NCBI RefSeq assembly: GCF_014643375.1 | Contig: NZ_BMJJ01000008.1 | Coordinates: 124,001-188,000, forward strand | Reading direction: 5' to 3' | Source of the DNA: Aureimonas glaciei | GTDB taxonomy: Bacteria; Pseudomonadota; Alphaproteobacteria; Rhizobiales; Rhizobiaceae | Length of the DNA: 64,000 nt | Part shown: piece by piece, positions 8,345-16,000 of the stretch | Position numbering within the stretch: the first letter of the stretch is position 1 | How the letters are laid out: every line of letters begins with the position of its first letter | Position numbers and translations under genes: made by a program | The notes under the pieces: generated by a model | The model's database searches: none | The model's input: the letters and a program-made list of their open reading frames with translations, nothing else | What the model was told of the DNA's origin: nothing

Positions 8345-9558
8345 GACGCATTTTGACCTGGCTGGTCGCGGCAAGCTTCGCCTTCGGGCCGCAGATCGCC
8401 TTGGCCGCCGACTACGCCGGCGCCCCGGTCGGCGCCTCCTACCAGGGCGAGGCCGGGATCGGCGCGCGCGAGACCTTCGACACGGTTCGTCCCGGCCGCG
8501 ACGCGCTCAGCACGTCCGGTGTGCGCATCAAGGACGTGACGACGATCAAGGGCGTGCGCGACAACCAGCTGGTCGGCTACGGCCTCGTCATCGGCCTGCA
8601 GGCGACGGGCGATAGCTTGCGCAACTCGCCCTTCACCGAGCAGTCGCTGCAATCGATGCTCGACCGCATGGGCGTCAACGTGCGCACCGGCAACCCGCGC
8701 ACCAAGAATGTCGCCGCCGTCGTGGTCACCGCCGACCTGCCGCCCTTCATCGGCACCGGCTCGCGCATCGACGTCTCGGTCTCCTCGCTCGGCGACGCGT
8801 CCTCGCTGATGGGCGGCACGCTGATCATGACGCCGCTCTACGGCGCGGACGGCGAGATCTACGCGGTGGCGCAGGGCTCGCTCGCGGTCACCGGCTTCAC
8901 CAGCCAGGGCGCCAGCGAGAGCCTGACCCAGGGTGTGCCGACCTCCGGCCGCATTGCCGGCGGCGCCATCATCGAGCGCGAAGTGGTGCGGGCGACGGTC
9001 GAGACCGACCAGATCACCATGGAACTGCGCAATCCGGACTACCGCACCGCGATCCGCGTCGTCGACGCGATCAACGCCTTCGCCATCCAGCGCTACGGCC
9101 GGCCGGTGGCGCGCGAGAACGATCTGCGCACCATTCTCCTGACCCGGCCGGCGCGCCTGTCCTCGACCCGCTTCATCGCCGACATCGGCGACCTGCCGAT
9201 CAAGCCCGAGATGAACGCGCGGGTGGTCGTCGACGAGCGCACCGGGACGGTGGTCATCGGCAACGATGTGCAGATCTCGACCGTCGCGGTGACGCAGGGC
9301 AATCTGACGGTGCGCATCACCGAACTGCCTTCGGTCTCGCAGCCCGCCGAGTTCAGCGACGGCCAGACGGTCGTGACCTCGCAGACCCAGGTCGTGGCGC
9401 AGCAGGAAGGCGGAAACTTCGCCTATGTCGGCGGCACCGACCTCGCCACCGTGGTGCGCGGCCTCAATCGCCTCGGGCTGAAGCCGACCGGCATCATCGC
9501 GATCCTCGGAGCAATCAAAACGGCTGGAGCTCTCCAGGCCGACCTGGTGGTGCAGTGA
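8341..9558 (+). CDS. flgI: Flagellar P-ring protein FlgI
   Basis: FlgI builds the periplasmic P-ring around the rod. From ATG 8341 the product has 405 residues, with a signal peptide (residues 1-21, ending ALA-AD). The mature part shows family motifs such as RIKDVTTIKGVRDNQLVGYGL, the GTGSRIDVSVSSLGDASSL block (near 140) and ERTGTVVIGNDVQISTVAV (near 300). It overlaps flgA by 4 bases and is followed 1 base later by motE. Reading further upstream would run into flgA in another frame, so 8341 is clearly the start. Confidence 0.97.
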   Translation: MRRILTWLVAASFAFGPQIALAADYAGAPVGASYQGEAGIGARETFDTVRPGRDALSTSGVRIKDVTTIKGVRDNQLVGYGLVIGLQATGDSLRNSPFTEQSLQSMLDRMGVNVRTGNPRTKNVAAVVVTADLPPFIGTGSRIDVSVSSLGDASSLMGGTLIMTPLYGADGEIYAVAQGSLAVTGFTSQGASESLTQGVPTSGRIAGGAIIEREVVRATVETDQITMELRNPDYRTAIRVVDAINAFAIQRYGRPVARENDLRTILLTRPARLSSTRFIADIGDLPIKPEMNARVVVDERTGTVVIGNDVQISTVAVTQGNLTVRITELPSVSQPAEFSDGQTVVTSQTQVVAQQEGGNFAYVGGTDLATVVRGLNRLGLKPTGIIAILGAIKTAGALQADLVVQ

Positions 9559-9559
9559 C

Positions 9560-10213
9560 ATGATCCAGATCCCGAACCTCCTCACCGGTTCCCGTTCCAT
9601 GGCCGGCGTCTGTGTCGCCGCTCTGATCGTGGCGATCGCGACTCCGGGCGTGGCCCGCGCCGAAAGCACGGCGCCCGCCAAGGCCGAAAGCCCCGTTCCC
9701 GCCGGGCCGCCGAAGGTGCGCGTCATCGGTGCCGACGGCGCCGCTGCCGGCACGGCCGCGACGGCCGAGCCGTTGAGCGATGTCGAGCGCTACTGCACCA
9801 ACATCAGCGATCCCGCCAAGGACGCGCGCGCCGCCTTGCAGACCCAGCGGCTGCAGGAACTCGAGGCGCAGGTGACGGCCAAGATCGACGCGCTCGAAGG
9901 CAAGCGCCGGGAATATCAGGACTGGCTGAAGCAGCGCCAAGACTTCATCGAATCGACGTCCTCGGTGATGCTCGACATCTATTCCGGCATGAAACCGGAC
10001 GCGGCCGCATCGCAGCTGGCCGGTCTCGACCGCGAGACCGCCGCCTCGCTGATCGCCAAGATGAAACCGCGGACGGCCAGCGCGATCCTCTCCGAGATGG
10101 CGGCGCCCGTGGCCGCCGAGATCGGCAGCGTGATCGTCCAGAAAACCAACAAGGCGATGGACGAGGCCAGCACCGCCGCAGGCCAGGCCGCCACGGCCGC
10201 AGGCCAGGGATGA
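9560..10213 (+). CDS. motE: Periplasmic motility protein MotE (MotC chaperone)
   Basis: In Sinorhizobium, MotE is a periplasmic chaperone that stabilises MotC. This 217-residue protein has a signal peptide (about 1-34, ending ARA-ES), an Ala/Pro-rich linker, a coiled coil (about 90-130) and a C-terminal MgtE-N-like helical module (MKPDAAASQLAGLDRETAASLIAKM, about 144-170). It sits between flgI and flgH as in other rhizobia, and overlaps flgH by 4 bases. Its partner motC is at 19671. Confidence 0.9.
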   Translation: MIQIPNLLTGSRSMAGVCVAALIVAIATPGVARAESTAPAKAESPVPAGPPKVRVIGADGAAAGTAATAEPLSDVERYCTNISDPAKDARAALQTQRLQELEAQVTAKIDALEGKRREYQDWLKQRQDFIESTSSVMLDIYSGMKPDAAASQLAGLDRETAASLIAKMKPRTASAILSEMAAPVAAEIGSVIVQKTNKAMDEASTAAGQAATAAGQG

Positions 10214-10923
10214 CCAACGTGAAAATCACATGCGTTCTGGCCCTTCTGGTTGTCGGTGGCTGCTCGACGGCCCGCCAGGACTTTCTCGTCGAGCCGCATC
10301 TCTCGGCCCCGGGCACCGGCGTCAACGCCTATCCGACGATGATCAATCCGGCCCAGTTTCCGGCCGAGCATCTGCGCGGCCAGCGCAACTCGCTCTGGGT
10401 CGACAAGGACTCCAACCTGTTCCGTGACGCCCGCGCGCTGAACAACGGCGACATCGTCACGGTCAAGATTGTGATCAAGGACGGCGCCGAGATCGACAAC
10501 AACTCCAAGCGCTCGCGCGACGCCAGCACCGATGCCGGCGTCGACTTCGAAGGCGCTCTGGATGGCGTGTCGTTTGGCACGCTCGGCGCCACGCTCGGCC
10601 TCAACAACAAGACCGAGACCACCGGCAAGGGCAACGTCAAGCGCTCGGAGAAGATCGATCTGTCGGTGGCGGCGGTGGTGACCCAGGTCCTGCCCAACGG
10701 CAATCTCTACATCACCGGCCAGCAGGAGATCCGCGTCAATTTCGAGGTGCGCGTCCTCACCATCGCCGGCATCATCCGGCCCGGCGACATCCTGCCCGGC
10801 AACACCATCCCCTACGACCGCATCGCCGAGGCCCGGATCTCCTATGGCGGCCGCGGCCGCCTGACCGAGGTGCAGCAGCCGGCCTGGGGCCAGCAGATCG
10901 TCGACCAGGTCCTGCCCTACTGA
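10210..10923 (+). CDS. flgH: Flagellar L-ring lipoprotein FlgH
   Basis: FlgH forms the outer-membrane L-ring. The 237-residue precursor has a lipoprotein signal with lipobox VVGGC (Cys about residue 18). FlgH motifs include NSLWVDKDSNLFRDARALNNGDIVTVKI and the C-terminal RPGDILPGNTIPYDRIAEARISYGGRG. The ATG overlaps the motE stop (ATGA). A clear terminator follows at 10951, ending the flgB-flgH unit. Confidence 0.97.
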   Translation: MTNVKITCVLALLVVGGCSTARQDFLVEPHLSAPGTGVNAYPTMINPAQFPAEHLRGQRNSLWVDKDSNLFRDARALNNGDIVTVKIVIKDGAEIDNNSKRSRDASTDAGVDFEGALDGVSFGTLGATLGLNNKTETTGKGNVKRSEKIDLSVAAVVTQVLPNGNLYITGQQEIRVNFEVRVLTIAGIIRPGDILPGNTIPYDRIAEARISYGGRGRLTEVQQPAWGQQIVDQVLPY

Positions 10924-10950
10924 CGGCCAGCCATCATTTCAATCGACCAG

Positions 10951-10985
10951 AAGGGGCGCCGGCCAGGGTCCGCGCCCCTTTTTGG
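10951..10985 (+). terminator. Rho-independent terminator after flgH
   Basis: AAGGGGCGC (10951-10959) pairs with GCGCCCCTT (10972-10980), followed by a run of T. It separates the rod/ring operon from fliL-fliP. Confidence 0.88.
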
Positions 10986-11022
10986 TTTGCCTCCCCGGCC
11001 AGCGCGGGGGCGGGAAGTGCCT

Positions 11023-11037
11023 GTAAGCAGTCCTTAA
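11023..11037 (+). promoter_or_regulatory. CtrA-like box upstream of fliL
   Basis: GTAA-N7-TTAA, one mismatch from the alphaproteobacterial CtrA consensus TTAA-N7-TTAA. It lies about 145 bases before fliL and just after the flgH terminator, where a promoter for fliL-fliP is needed. Confidence 0.4.
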
Positions 11038-11181
11038 TTTTCGATGAAAGGGTTCCGTCGACGCGTCCCGAACGCAAGGCCGGCGATAGCTTGGCGGGCT
11101 AATCGTCGGGCTGCGGGAAGGCCATGACGGTCTTCCTCTGAAGCGGTCCGCCGCATCAGTTTTCCTATGAGGGAACACAGC

Positions 11182-11730
11182 ATGTCCGATCTCAGCGGAG
11201 ACGCGCTCGTCGCCTCGATGCTCGCCGAGGGCGAGGGCGAGGCAGCACCGAAGAAGGAAAAGCTCCTGCCGCTGATCGCCGTGGTCGGCGTGCTGACCCT
11301 GGTCGCGATCGCCGGCGGCGCCGGCCTCGGCATCATGCTCGGCAGCAGCGAGGCGCCGCCCGCCGTCGCCGAGGTGCCGGCGGCCACGGATCCGGCGGCG
11401 ACGGGCGCCGAGGTCGCTGTCGCGGCCGCGGGGGCCCCCGTGACGCAGGTCATCAAGCTGGAGCCGATCGTCACCAACGTGTCCTCGCCGGCCAAGGTCC
11501 TGGTGCGCGTGGAAGCCAGCATTCTGATCGATCCCTCGAAGACGACGACGCCCGATCTCCTGGCCGCCGAAGTGCAGAGCGACACGCTGACCTTTCTCAG
11601 GACGCTGGACCTCGCCCAGATCGAAGGCGCCCGCGGTCTCCTGCACCTGCGCGAGGATCTGCGCGAGCGGGCGATGCTGCGCTCGCCGGCCGTCACCGAC
11701 TATCTCATCCAGACGCTGGTCGCGCAGTGA
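11182..11730 (+). CDS. fliL: Flagellar basal body-associated protein FliL
   Basis: FliL surrounds the stator in the inner membrane and supports torque. From ATG 11182 the protein has 182 residues: a short cytoplasmic part, one membrane segment (about 31-55, LLPLIAVVGVLTLVAIAGGAG), an Ala-rich linker and a periplasmic FliL domain (about 90-182, with KVLVRVEASILID). ATG 11182 is preferred to ATG 11167 because a GAGGGA site lies 7 bases before it. It overlaps fliP by 4 bases. Confidence 0.92.
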   Translation: MSDLSGDALVASMLAEGEGEAAPKKEKLLPLIAVVGVLTLVAIAGGAGLGIMLGSSEAPPAVAEVPAATDPAATGAEVAVAAAGAPVTQVIKLEPIVTNVSSPAKVLVRVEASILIDPSKTTTPDLLAAEVQSDTLTFLRTLDLAQIEGARGLLHLREDLRERAMLRSPAVTDYLIQTLVAQ

Positions 11731-12539
11731 AGAAGGCGACGCTTCTGGCGCTGGCCGCCGCCTTTGTCGCCGTGGCCACCCCGGCACTGGCCCAGGATGC
11801 CGGCGGCGACCTGGCCAGCGGCCTCTCCTCGCTGATCCCGGCGGGCGACGCCGCCATTTCCGGGCGCATCGTCCAACTCTTCGGCATCGTCACGGTGCTG
11901 TCGATTGCGCCGGGGCTGCTCGTGATGGTGACCTCTTTCACCCGCATCGTCGTGGCGCTGTCGATCCTGCGGACCGGCCTCGGCCTGCAGTCGACGCCGG
12001 CCAACCTCATCCTGATCTCGCTGTCCCTGTTCATGACCTTCTTCATCATGTCGCCGACCTTCGACCAGGCCTGGCGCGAGGGGCTGAAGCCGCTGCTCGA
12101 CAACGAGATCACCGAGCAGGAGGCCTTCGTCAGGATTTCCGACCCGTTCCGCGACTTCATGCTGACGCAGGTGCGGCCGAAGGACCTGCAGTTGTTCAAC
12201 AGCATCAGCGACGCGACGAGCCGCGACCGCGTCGAGCTGGGCGCGACGCCCGGGGCGCCGCCGGAAGCCGCGCCGGGGACAGGGGAGGGCGAGATCGTCG
12301 ATCTGCGCATCCTCGTGCCGGCCTTCATGATTTCCGAGCTACGGCGGGGGTTCGAGATCGGCTTCCTCATCGTCCTGCCGTTTCTCGTCATCGATCTCAT
12401 CGTGGCGACGCTGACCATGTCGATGGGCATGATGATGCTGCCGCCGACGATCATATCGCTGCCGTTCAAGATCCTGTTCTTCGTCCTGATCGACGGCTGG
12501 AACATGCTGACGGGATCCCTGGTGCGATCCTTCTTCTGA
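11727..12539 (+). CDS. fliP: Flagellar type III export gate protein FliP
   Basis: FliP forms the pentameric core of the export gate with FliQ and FliR. The 270-residue product begins at GTG 11727 (GTGA overlap with fliL) and has a cleavable signal peptide (to about ALA-QD). Four membrane segments follow, with family motifs SFTRIVVALSILRTGLGLQ (about 70-88) and LRILVPAFMISELRRGFEIGF (about 192-212). Unlike fliQ and fliR, which lie in later units, it is paired here with fliL. Confidence 0.96.
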   Translation: MKKATLLALAAAFVAVATPALAQDAGGDLASGLSSLIPAGDAAISGRIVQLFGIVTVLSIAPGLLVMVTSFTRIVVALSILRTGLGLQSTPANLILISLSLFMTFFIMSPTFDQAWREGLKPLLDNEITEQEAFVRISDPFRDFMLTQVRPKDLQLFNSISDATSRDRVELGATPGAPPEAAPGTGEGEIVDLRILVPAFMISELRRGFEIGFLIVLPFLVIDLIVATLTMSMGMMMLPPTIISLPFKILFFVLIDGWNMLTGSLVRSFF

Positions 12540-12541
12540 GC

Positions 12542-12565
12542 GGCGGCGCGTCCCGGCGCGCCGCC
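12542..12565 (+). terminator. GC-rich stem-loop after fliP
   Basis: GGCGGCGCG (12542-12550) pairs perfectly with CGCGCCGCC (12557-12565). Only a weak pyrimidine run follows, so termination here is probable but not certain. Confidence 0.5.
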
Positions 12566-12740
12566 CCTATCCTCGAGACCAACGATCGAGACGCCTGCAC
12601 CCGCCCGGCCGCCTTTCCACCGAGGCCGTCGCCCGCGGGGCGGAAGGCGGTGCCGCCCAGCGGTGCCGCGCCGAGAGCGGTTTCCGGCTGAAATCCCCCG
12701 CCCTGCCAAATCATCAAGCTCATGCCCGCAAAAGCCGCGC

Positions 12741-12803
12741 GCCGCGCTGGTCGTTTGCAGCGGCGTGCCGCGCTGGTCGTTCTGAGCCGCGCTGATCGGT
12801 GTC
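12741..12803 (+). repeat. Three imperfect direct repeats upstream of the flagellin gene
   Basis: Copies starting GCCGCGCTGGTCGTT lie at 12741 and 12767, and a degenerate third (GCCGCGCTGATCGGT) at 12786. They sit in the 598-base gene-free stretch 12540-13137 between fliP and the flagellin gene. Spacing is 26 and 19 bases. No function is known; repeated regulator sites or simple duplication are possible. Confidence 0.5.
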
Positions 12804-12899
12804 AGCGACGTGCCCGGACGGTCCGGACGCCTGCCATGGCCTCTCCCCCGCTCGACATTCGGCGTCCCGCGGTTGCGATGTCGCGGATTCTCTATGCTG

Positions 12900-13137
12900 G
12901 ATCGGCGATCCCGATACACAAACTGTACTGATCATAACAGTGTCTTATCAGGTTAATCGCGCGAATATTAGCAATTCCCTTCATTTAACCTTTACTCTGC
13001 ATTAAAGCCTCGCGCCTAGATTGGCATCATAGCGGATTGGTCGACAGCCTGAGAGCACCGACCATAGGCATGACGCCGCGCCGCTATGCTGGCAGAGATC
13101 CAGCCTGTCCCCCTTTGTAAGTTTCGGGACACAGACC
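12900..13137 (+). promoter_or_regulatory. AT-rich upstream region of the flagellin gene
   Basis: The last 240 bases before the flagellin start are clearly AT-richer than their surroundings, especially 12930-13010 (repeated TTAA and ATTA). A promoter and a long leader are expected here. I cannot assign -35/-10 boxes with confidence, and no TTAA-N7-TTAA pair is present. The bases nearest the ATG (13110-13137) hold no strong ribosome site. The rest of 12566-12900 shows no gene. Confidence 0.4.
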
Positions 13138-15738
13138 ATGACCTCCATCAATTTCAATGCCTCGGCCACGACCGCGCTGCGCACGCTGCAGTCGACGAAC
13201 TCGGCGCTCGAGACCACGCAGAACCGCGTCGCCACCGGCCTGAAGATCGGCGAAGCCAAGGACAACGCCGCCTACTGGGCGATCTCGACGACGCTGAAGT
13301 CCGACAACAAGTCGCTGGCGACCGTGAAGGACGCGCTGAACCTCGGCGCCGCCACGGTCGACACCGCCTATCAGGGCCTCACCAAGGCCAAGGACGTTCT
13401 CGACGAGATCAAGACCAAGCTGACCGCCGCCACGCAGGACGGCGTCGACCGCACCATCATCCAGTCCGAGATCGAGGCTCTGCAGGAGCAGCTGAAGTCG
13501 ATCGCCGCGTCCTCTACCTTCTCCGGCGAGAACTGGCTCTCGGTGGACTCCTCCGTCCAGGGCTTCAACTCCAACAAGTCGATCGTCGCGTCCTTCTCGC
13601 GTGACAGCAGCAACGCCGTGACCATCGGCACCGTCGACGTCGATATCGCCACGGTGAAGCTCTACGACACGAGCGCCACGGCCACCGGCATCCTCGATGG
13701 CGCCAAGGCCCTCGTCGCCGACGGCGTCGAGCTGTCCTACGGCGGCGCGGCCGCTGCGGGCGCGTCGCCCGATACCCAGAGCCTCGGCGCCACCACGGCG
13801 AGCACGGGCATCGCCACCGTCGCCGCCGGCGCCGCCGTCGCTTCGCTGGGCACGATCGACCGCACCAACCTGCACGTCAACGACCGCATCGTCTTCAACG
13901 TGGCCCTGAACGGCGCCGTTACGACGCCGGTCACCGTCCAGGTCGATGCCACGGCCGCCTCGTCGGACGCCAACCTGATCGCGGCGATCAACACCGGCCT
14001 CACCTCGGCCGGCCTCACCGGCGTCACCGCCTCGAACAGCGGCGGCGTCTTCACGCTGACCTCGGCCGCCACCGGTACCGGCGCGTCGATCGTCGTCACC
14101 GGCGTCGCGGCCCTCGACGGCGACGGTGTCGCCATCGTCCAGGCCACGGGCACCGGCGGCCTCTCCGGCGTCACGCCGCTCGGCAGCGGTAGCTCGACGA
14201 AGGCCAATTCCGGCACCGGCACGATCAGCTTCGCTGCGGCGGCCACGGCGGTTGCCGATGCCAGCCTGGAGCGCCTGATCACGTTCAACTTCCAGTACGG
14301 CAACGAAGTCTTCGAAGCCGAGCTGGACGAGACCGCCATCGCCGCGATCACGGACGAAGCCACCCTCGTCACCCAGTTGAACACGGCCATCCAGGCCTCG
14401 ACGCGCGTCGGCGACGGCGCCGTGTTCAGCGCCACCTATGCCAACAACGTCGGCACCGGCGTCGGCTACGCCATCGGCATCGACCCTGACAATCCGACCG
14501 GCACCGACATCATCATCGAGAGCCTGGGTACGGGAACCGCCGCGAAAATCGGCATTTCCAACCTGAACAGCTACGACGTGACGACGGCGACCGGCATTCG
14601 CGGCACGGCCAACAACACCGACTATGCCGCCGATCTCGGCATTGCCGCCTTCTTCGCGTCGGGCACCGACACGGCGGCGGTGGTGACGTCGACCTTCGCG
14701 CTCGGCACGGTGGCCGCGGGCGATCGCATCACCTTCGATGCCACGCTCTCGACCGGCCCGCTCGTCGCGGACCAGGAGACGCAGTCGATCTCGATCCAGA
14801 CGAACGCCGCCTGGACCGCCGCGACCTTCGCCACCTCCCTGCAGCAGGCGATCGACACGGCCTTCGGCGCCGGTAAGATCCAGGTCACCAACAATGCCGG
14901 CACGACCACGTTCACGACGGTCGCCACCGGTGCCTCGGTGGCGCTGGCGATCAACAACGTCCTCGGCGAAGACGGTGACGGGGCGACGGCCTCGGTGGCC
15001 GGTCTGACCGCCGGCTCCGACACCGGCTCGGCCGCGACCACCGCCACGGCGGCCTCGACCCTGACCAACGTCGCCTATGCCGGCACGACCACCTACGACG
15101 ATCAGGACAGCCTGACCTTCGACGTCACCATCGACGGCGTCACGACGTCGCTGACGGTGAACAAGGAAACGGTCGATGCGGCCCTCGGAACGACTGACGG
15201 CGTCGTCGCCACCTCCGCGGACTTCGTCAGCGTCCTGAACCAGGCGCTGGAAGATGCCGGCATCGACGGGGATGCGACCTTCTCGGTCGCCGCCGCGCCC
15301 AACGCCGGGAAAATCCTCCTGACGAGCAGCACGGTCGGCCTCGGCGACATCTCGGTCTCCAACGTGGCTGCTTCCACCGGTGCCAGCACCATCTCGGTGG
15401 ACGACATCGACCTGACCAGCACGGCCTTCACGGGCCTGACCTCGGACCAGAAGAAGCTGGCCCTGACCGCCTACCTCTCGGTCGTCAACGACACCATCAC
15501 CAGCGTCACCACGGCGGCGGCCAATCTCGGCGCGGTGTCGAGCCGCATCGATCTGCAGAACTCCTTCGTCGACACCCTCATCGACACCATCGACAAGGGC
15601 GTCAGCAATCTCGTCGATGCCGACCTGTCGGAAGAGTCGACGAAGCTGCAGGCCCTGCAGACCAAGCAGCAGCTCGGCATCCAGGCTCTGTCGATCGCGA
15701 ACTCCTCGCAGCAGAACATCCTGCGCCTTTTCCAGTAG
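13138..15738 (+). CDS. Very large flagellin with four beta-module insertions
   Basis: This is the filament subunit. The N-terminal D0/D1 region (about 1-160) has family motifs SALETTQNRVATGLKIGEAK and DNAAYWAIS, and the C-terminal D1/D0 region (about 765-866) ends with QALSIANSSQQNILRLFQ. Between them is a surface domain of about 600 residues, making 866 in total against the usual 300-500. This insert is built from about four related modules (roughly 224-335, 360-480, 515-625 and 640-750), each with a ..GDRITFD.. strand, an AI..A helix and a ..TLTS..G.. strand. Related modules occur in FlgK and FlgE here. The gene stands alone with its own upstream region and terminator. flaF and flbT, which control flagellin levels, are at 29051-29848. 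Confidence 0.96.
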   Translation: MTSINFNASATTALRTLQSTNSALETTQNRVATGLKIGEAKDNAAYWAISTTLKSDNKSLATVKDALNLGAATVDTAYQGLTKAKDVLDEIKTKLTAATQDGVDRTIIQSEIEALQEQLKSIAASSTFSGENWLSVDSSVQGFNSNKSIVASFSRDSSNAVTIGTVDVDIATVKLYDTSATATGILDGAKALVADGVELSYGGAAAAGASPDTQSLGATTASTGIATVAAGAAVASLGTIDRTNLHVNDRIVFNVALNGAVTTPVTVQVDATAASSDANLIAAINTGLTSAGLTGVTASNSGGVFTLTSAATGTGASIVVTGVAALDGDGVAIVQATGTGGLSGVTPLGSGSSTKANSGTGTISFAAAATAVADASLERLITFNFQYGNEVFEAELDETAIAAITDEATLVTQLNTAIQASTRVGDGAVFSATYANNVGTGVGYAIGIDPDNPTGTDIIIESLGTGTAAKIGISNLNSYDVTTATGIRGTANNTDYAADLGIAAFFASGTDTAAVVTSTFALGTVAAGDRITFDATLSTGPLVADQETQSISIQTNAAWTAATFATSLQQAIDTAFGAGKIQVTNNAGTTTFTTVATGASVALAINNVLGEDGDGATASVAGLTAGSDTGSAATTATAASTLTNVAYAGTTTYDDQDSLTFDVTIDGVTTSLTVNKETVDAALGTTDGVVATSADFVSVLNQALEDAGIDGDATFSVAAAPNAGKILLTSSTVGLGDISVSNVAASTGASTISVDDIDLTSTAFTGLTSDQKKLALTAYLSVVNDTITSVTTAAANLGAVSSRIDLQNSFVDTLIDTIDKGVSNLVDADLSEESTKLQALQTKQQLGIQALSIANSSQQNILRLFQ

Positions 15739-15807
15739 GCCGTACGGAACCTAACAACGCAACGGTGGCGTCTTTCTAATCAACCCACCGCACGGCTGAG
15801 CCCTTCG

Positions 15808-15843
15808 CACCTCCGGACCCTTCATCGGGCCCGGGGGTGTTTC
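15808..15843 (+). terminator. Rho-independent terminator after the flagellin gene
   Basis: A 13-base stem (15808-15820 with 15827-15839) has one mismatch and one G-T pair, a six-base loop and a short T run. Confidence 0.85.
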
Positions 15844-15909
15844 CGTTCGGGCGCCGCGGCCTGGCCGGGCCGTTGTCGGCCGACCCGCCTGGGCGCGGGC
15901 CCGACAAGG

Positions 15910-15924
15910 TTAACCCGGCATTAA
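15910..15924 (+). promoter_or_regulatory. CtrA box (TTAA-N7-TTAA) upstream of fliF
   Basis: TTAACCCGGCATTAA (15910-15924) matches TTAA-N7-TTAA exactly. It lies 77 bases before the fliF start and downstream of the flagellin terminator. CtrA controls early flagellar genes, including fliF-type operons, in many alphaproteobacteria. Confidence 0.6.
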
Positions 15925-16000
15925 ATCCCATCACGTCCGCACAAGCTTCAACCGCCATTTTGGCCGCAGTGCAAAACCGTGCAGGAAGACAGGCGACTCC

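Noticed and set aside
12964-13010. Pairs of TTAA before the flagellin gene as CtrA boxes
   Set aside because: Spacing between the half-sites is 11 or 13 bases instead of 7.
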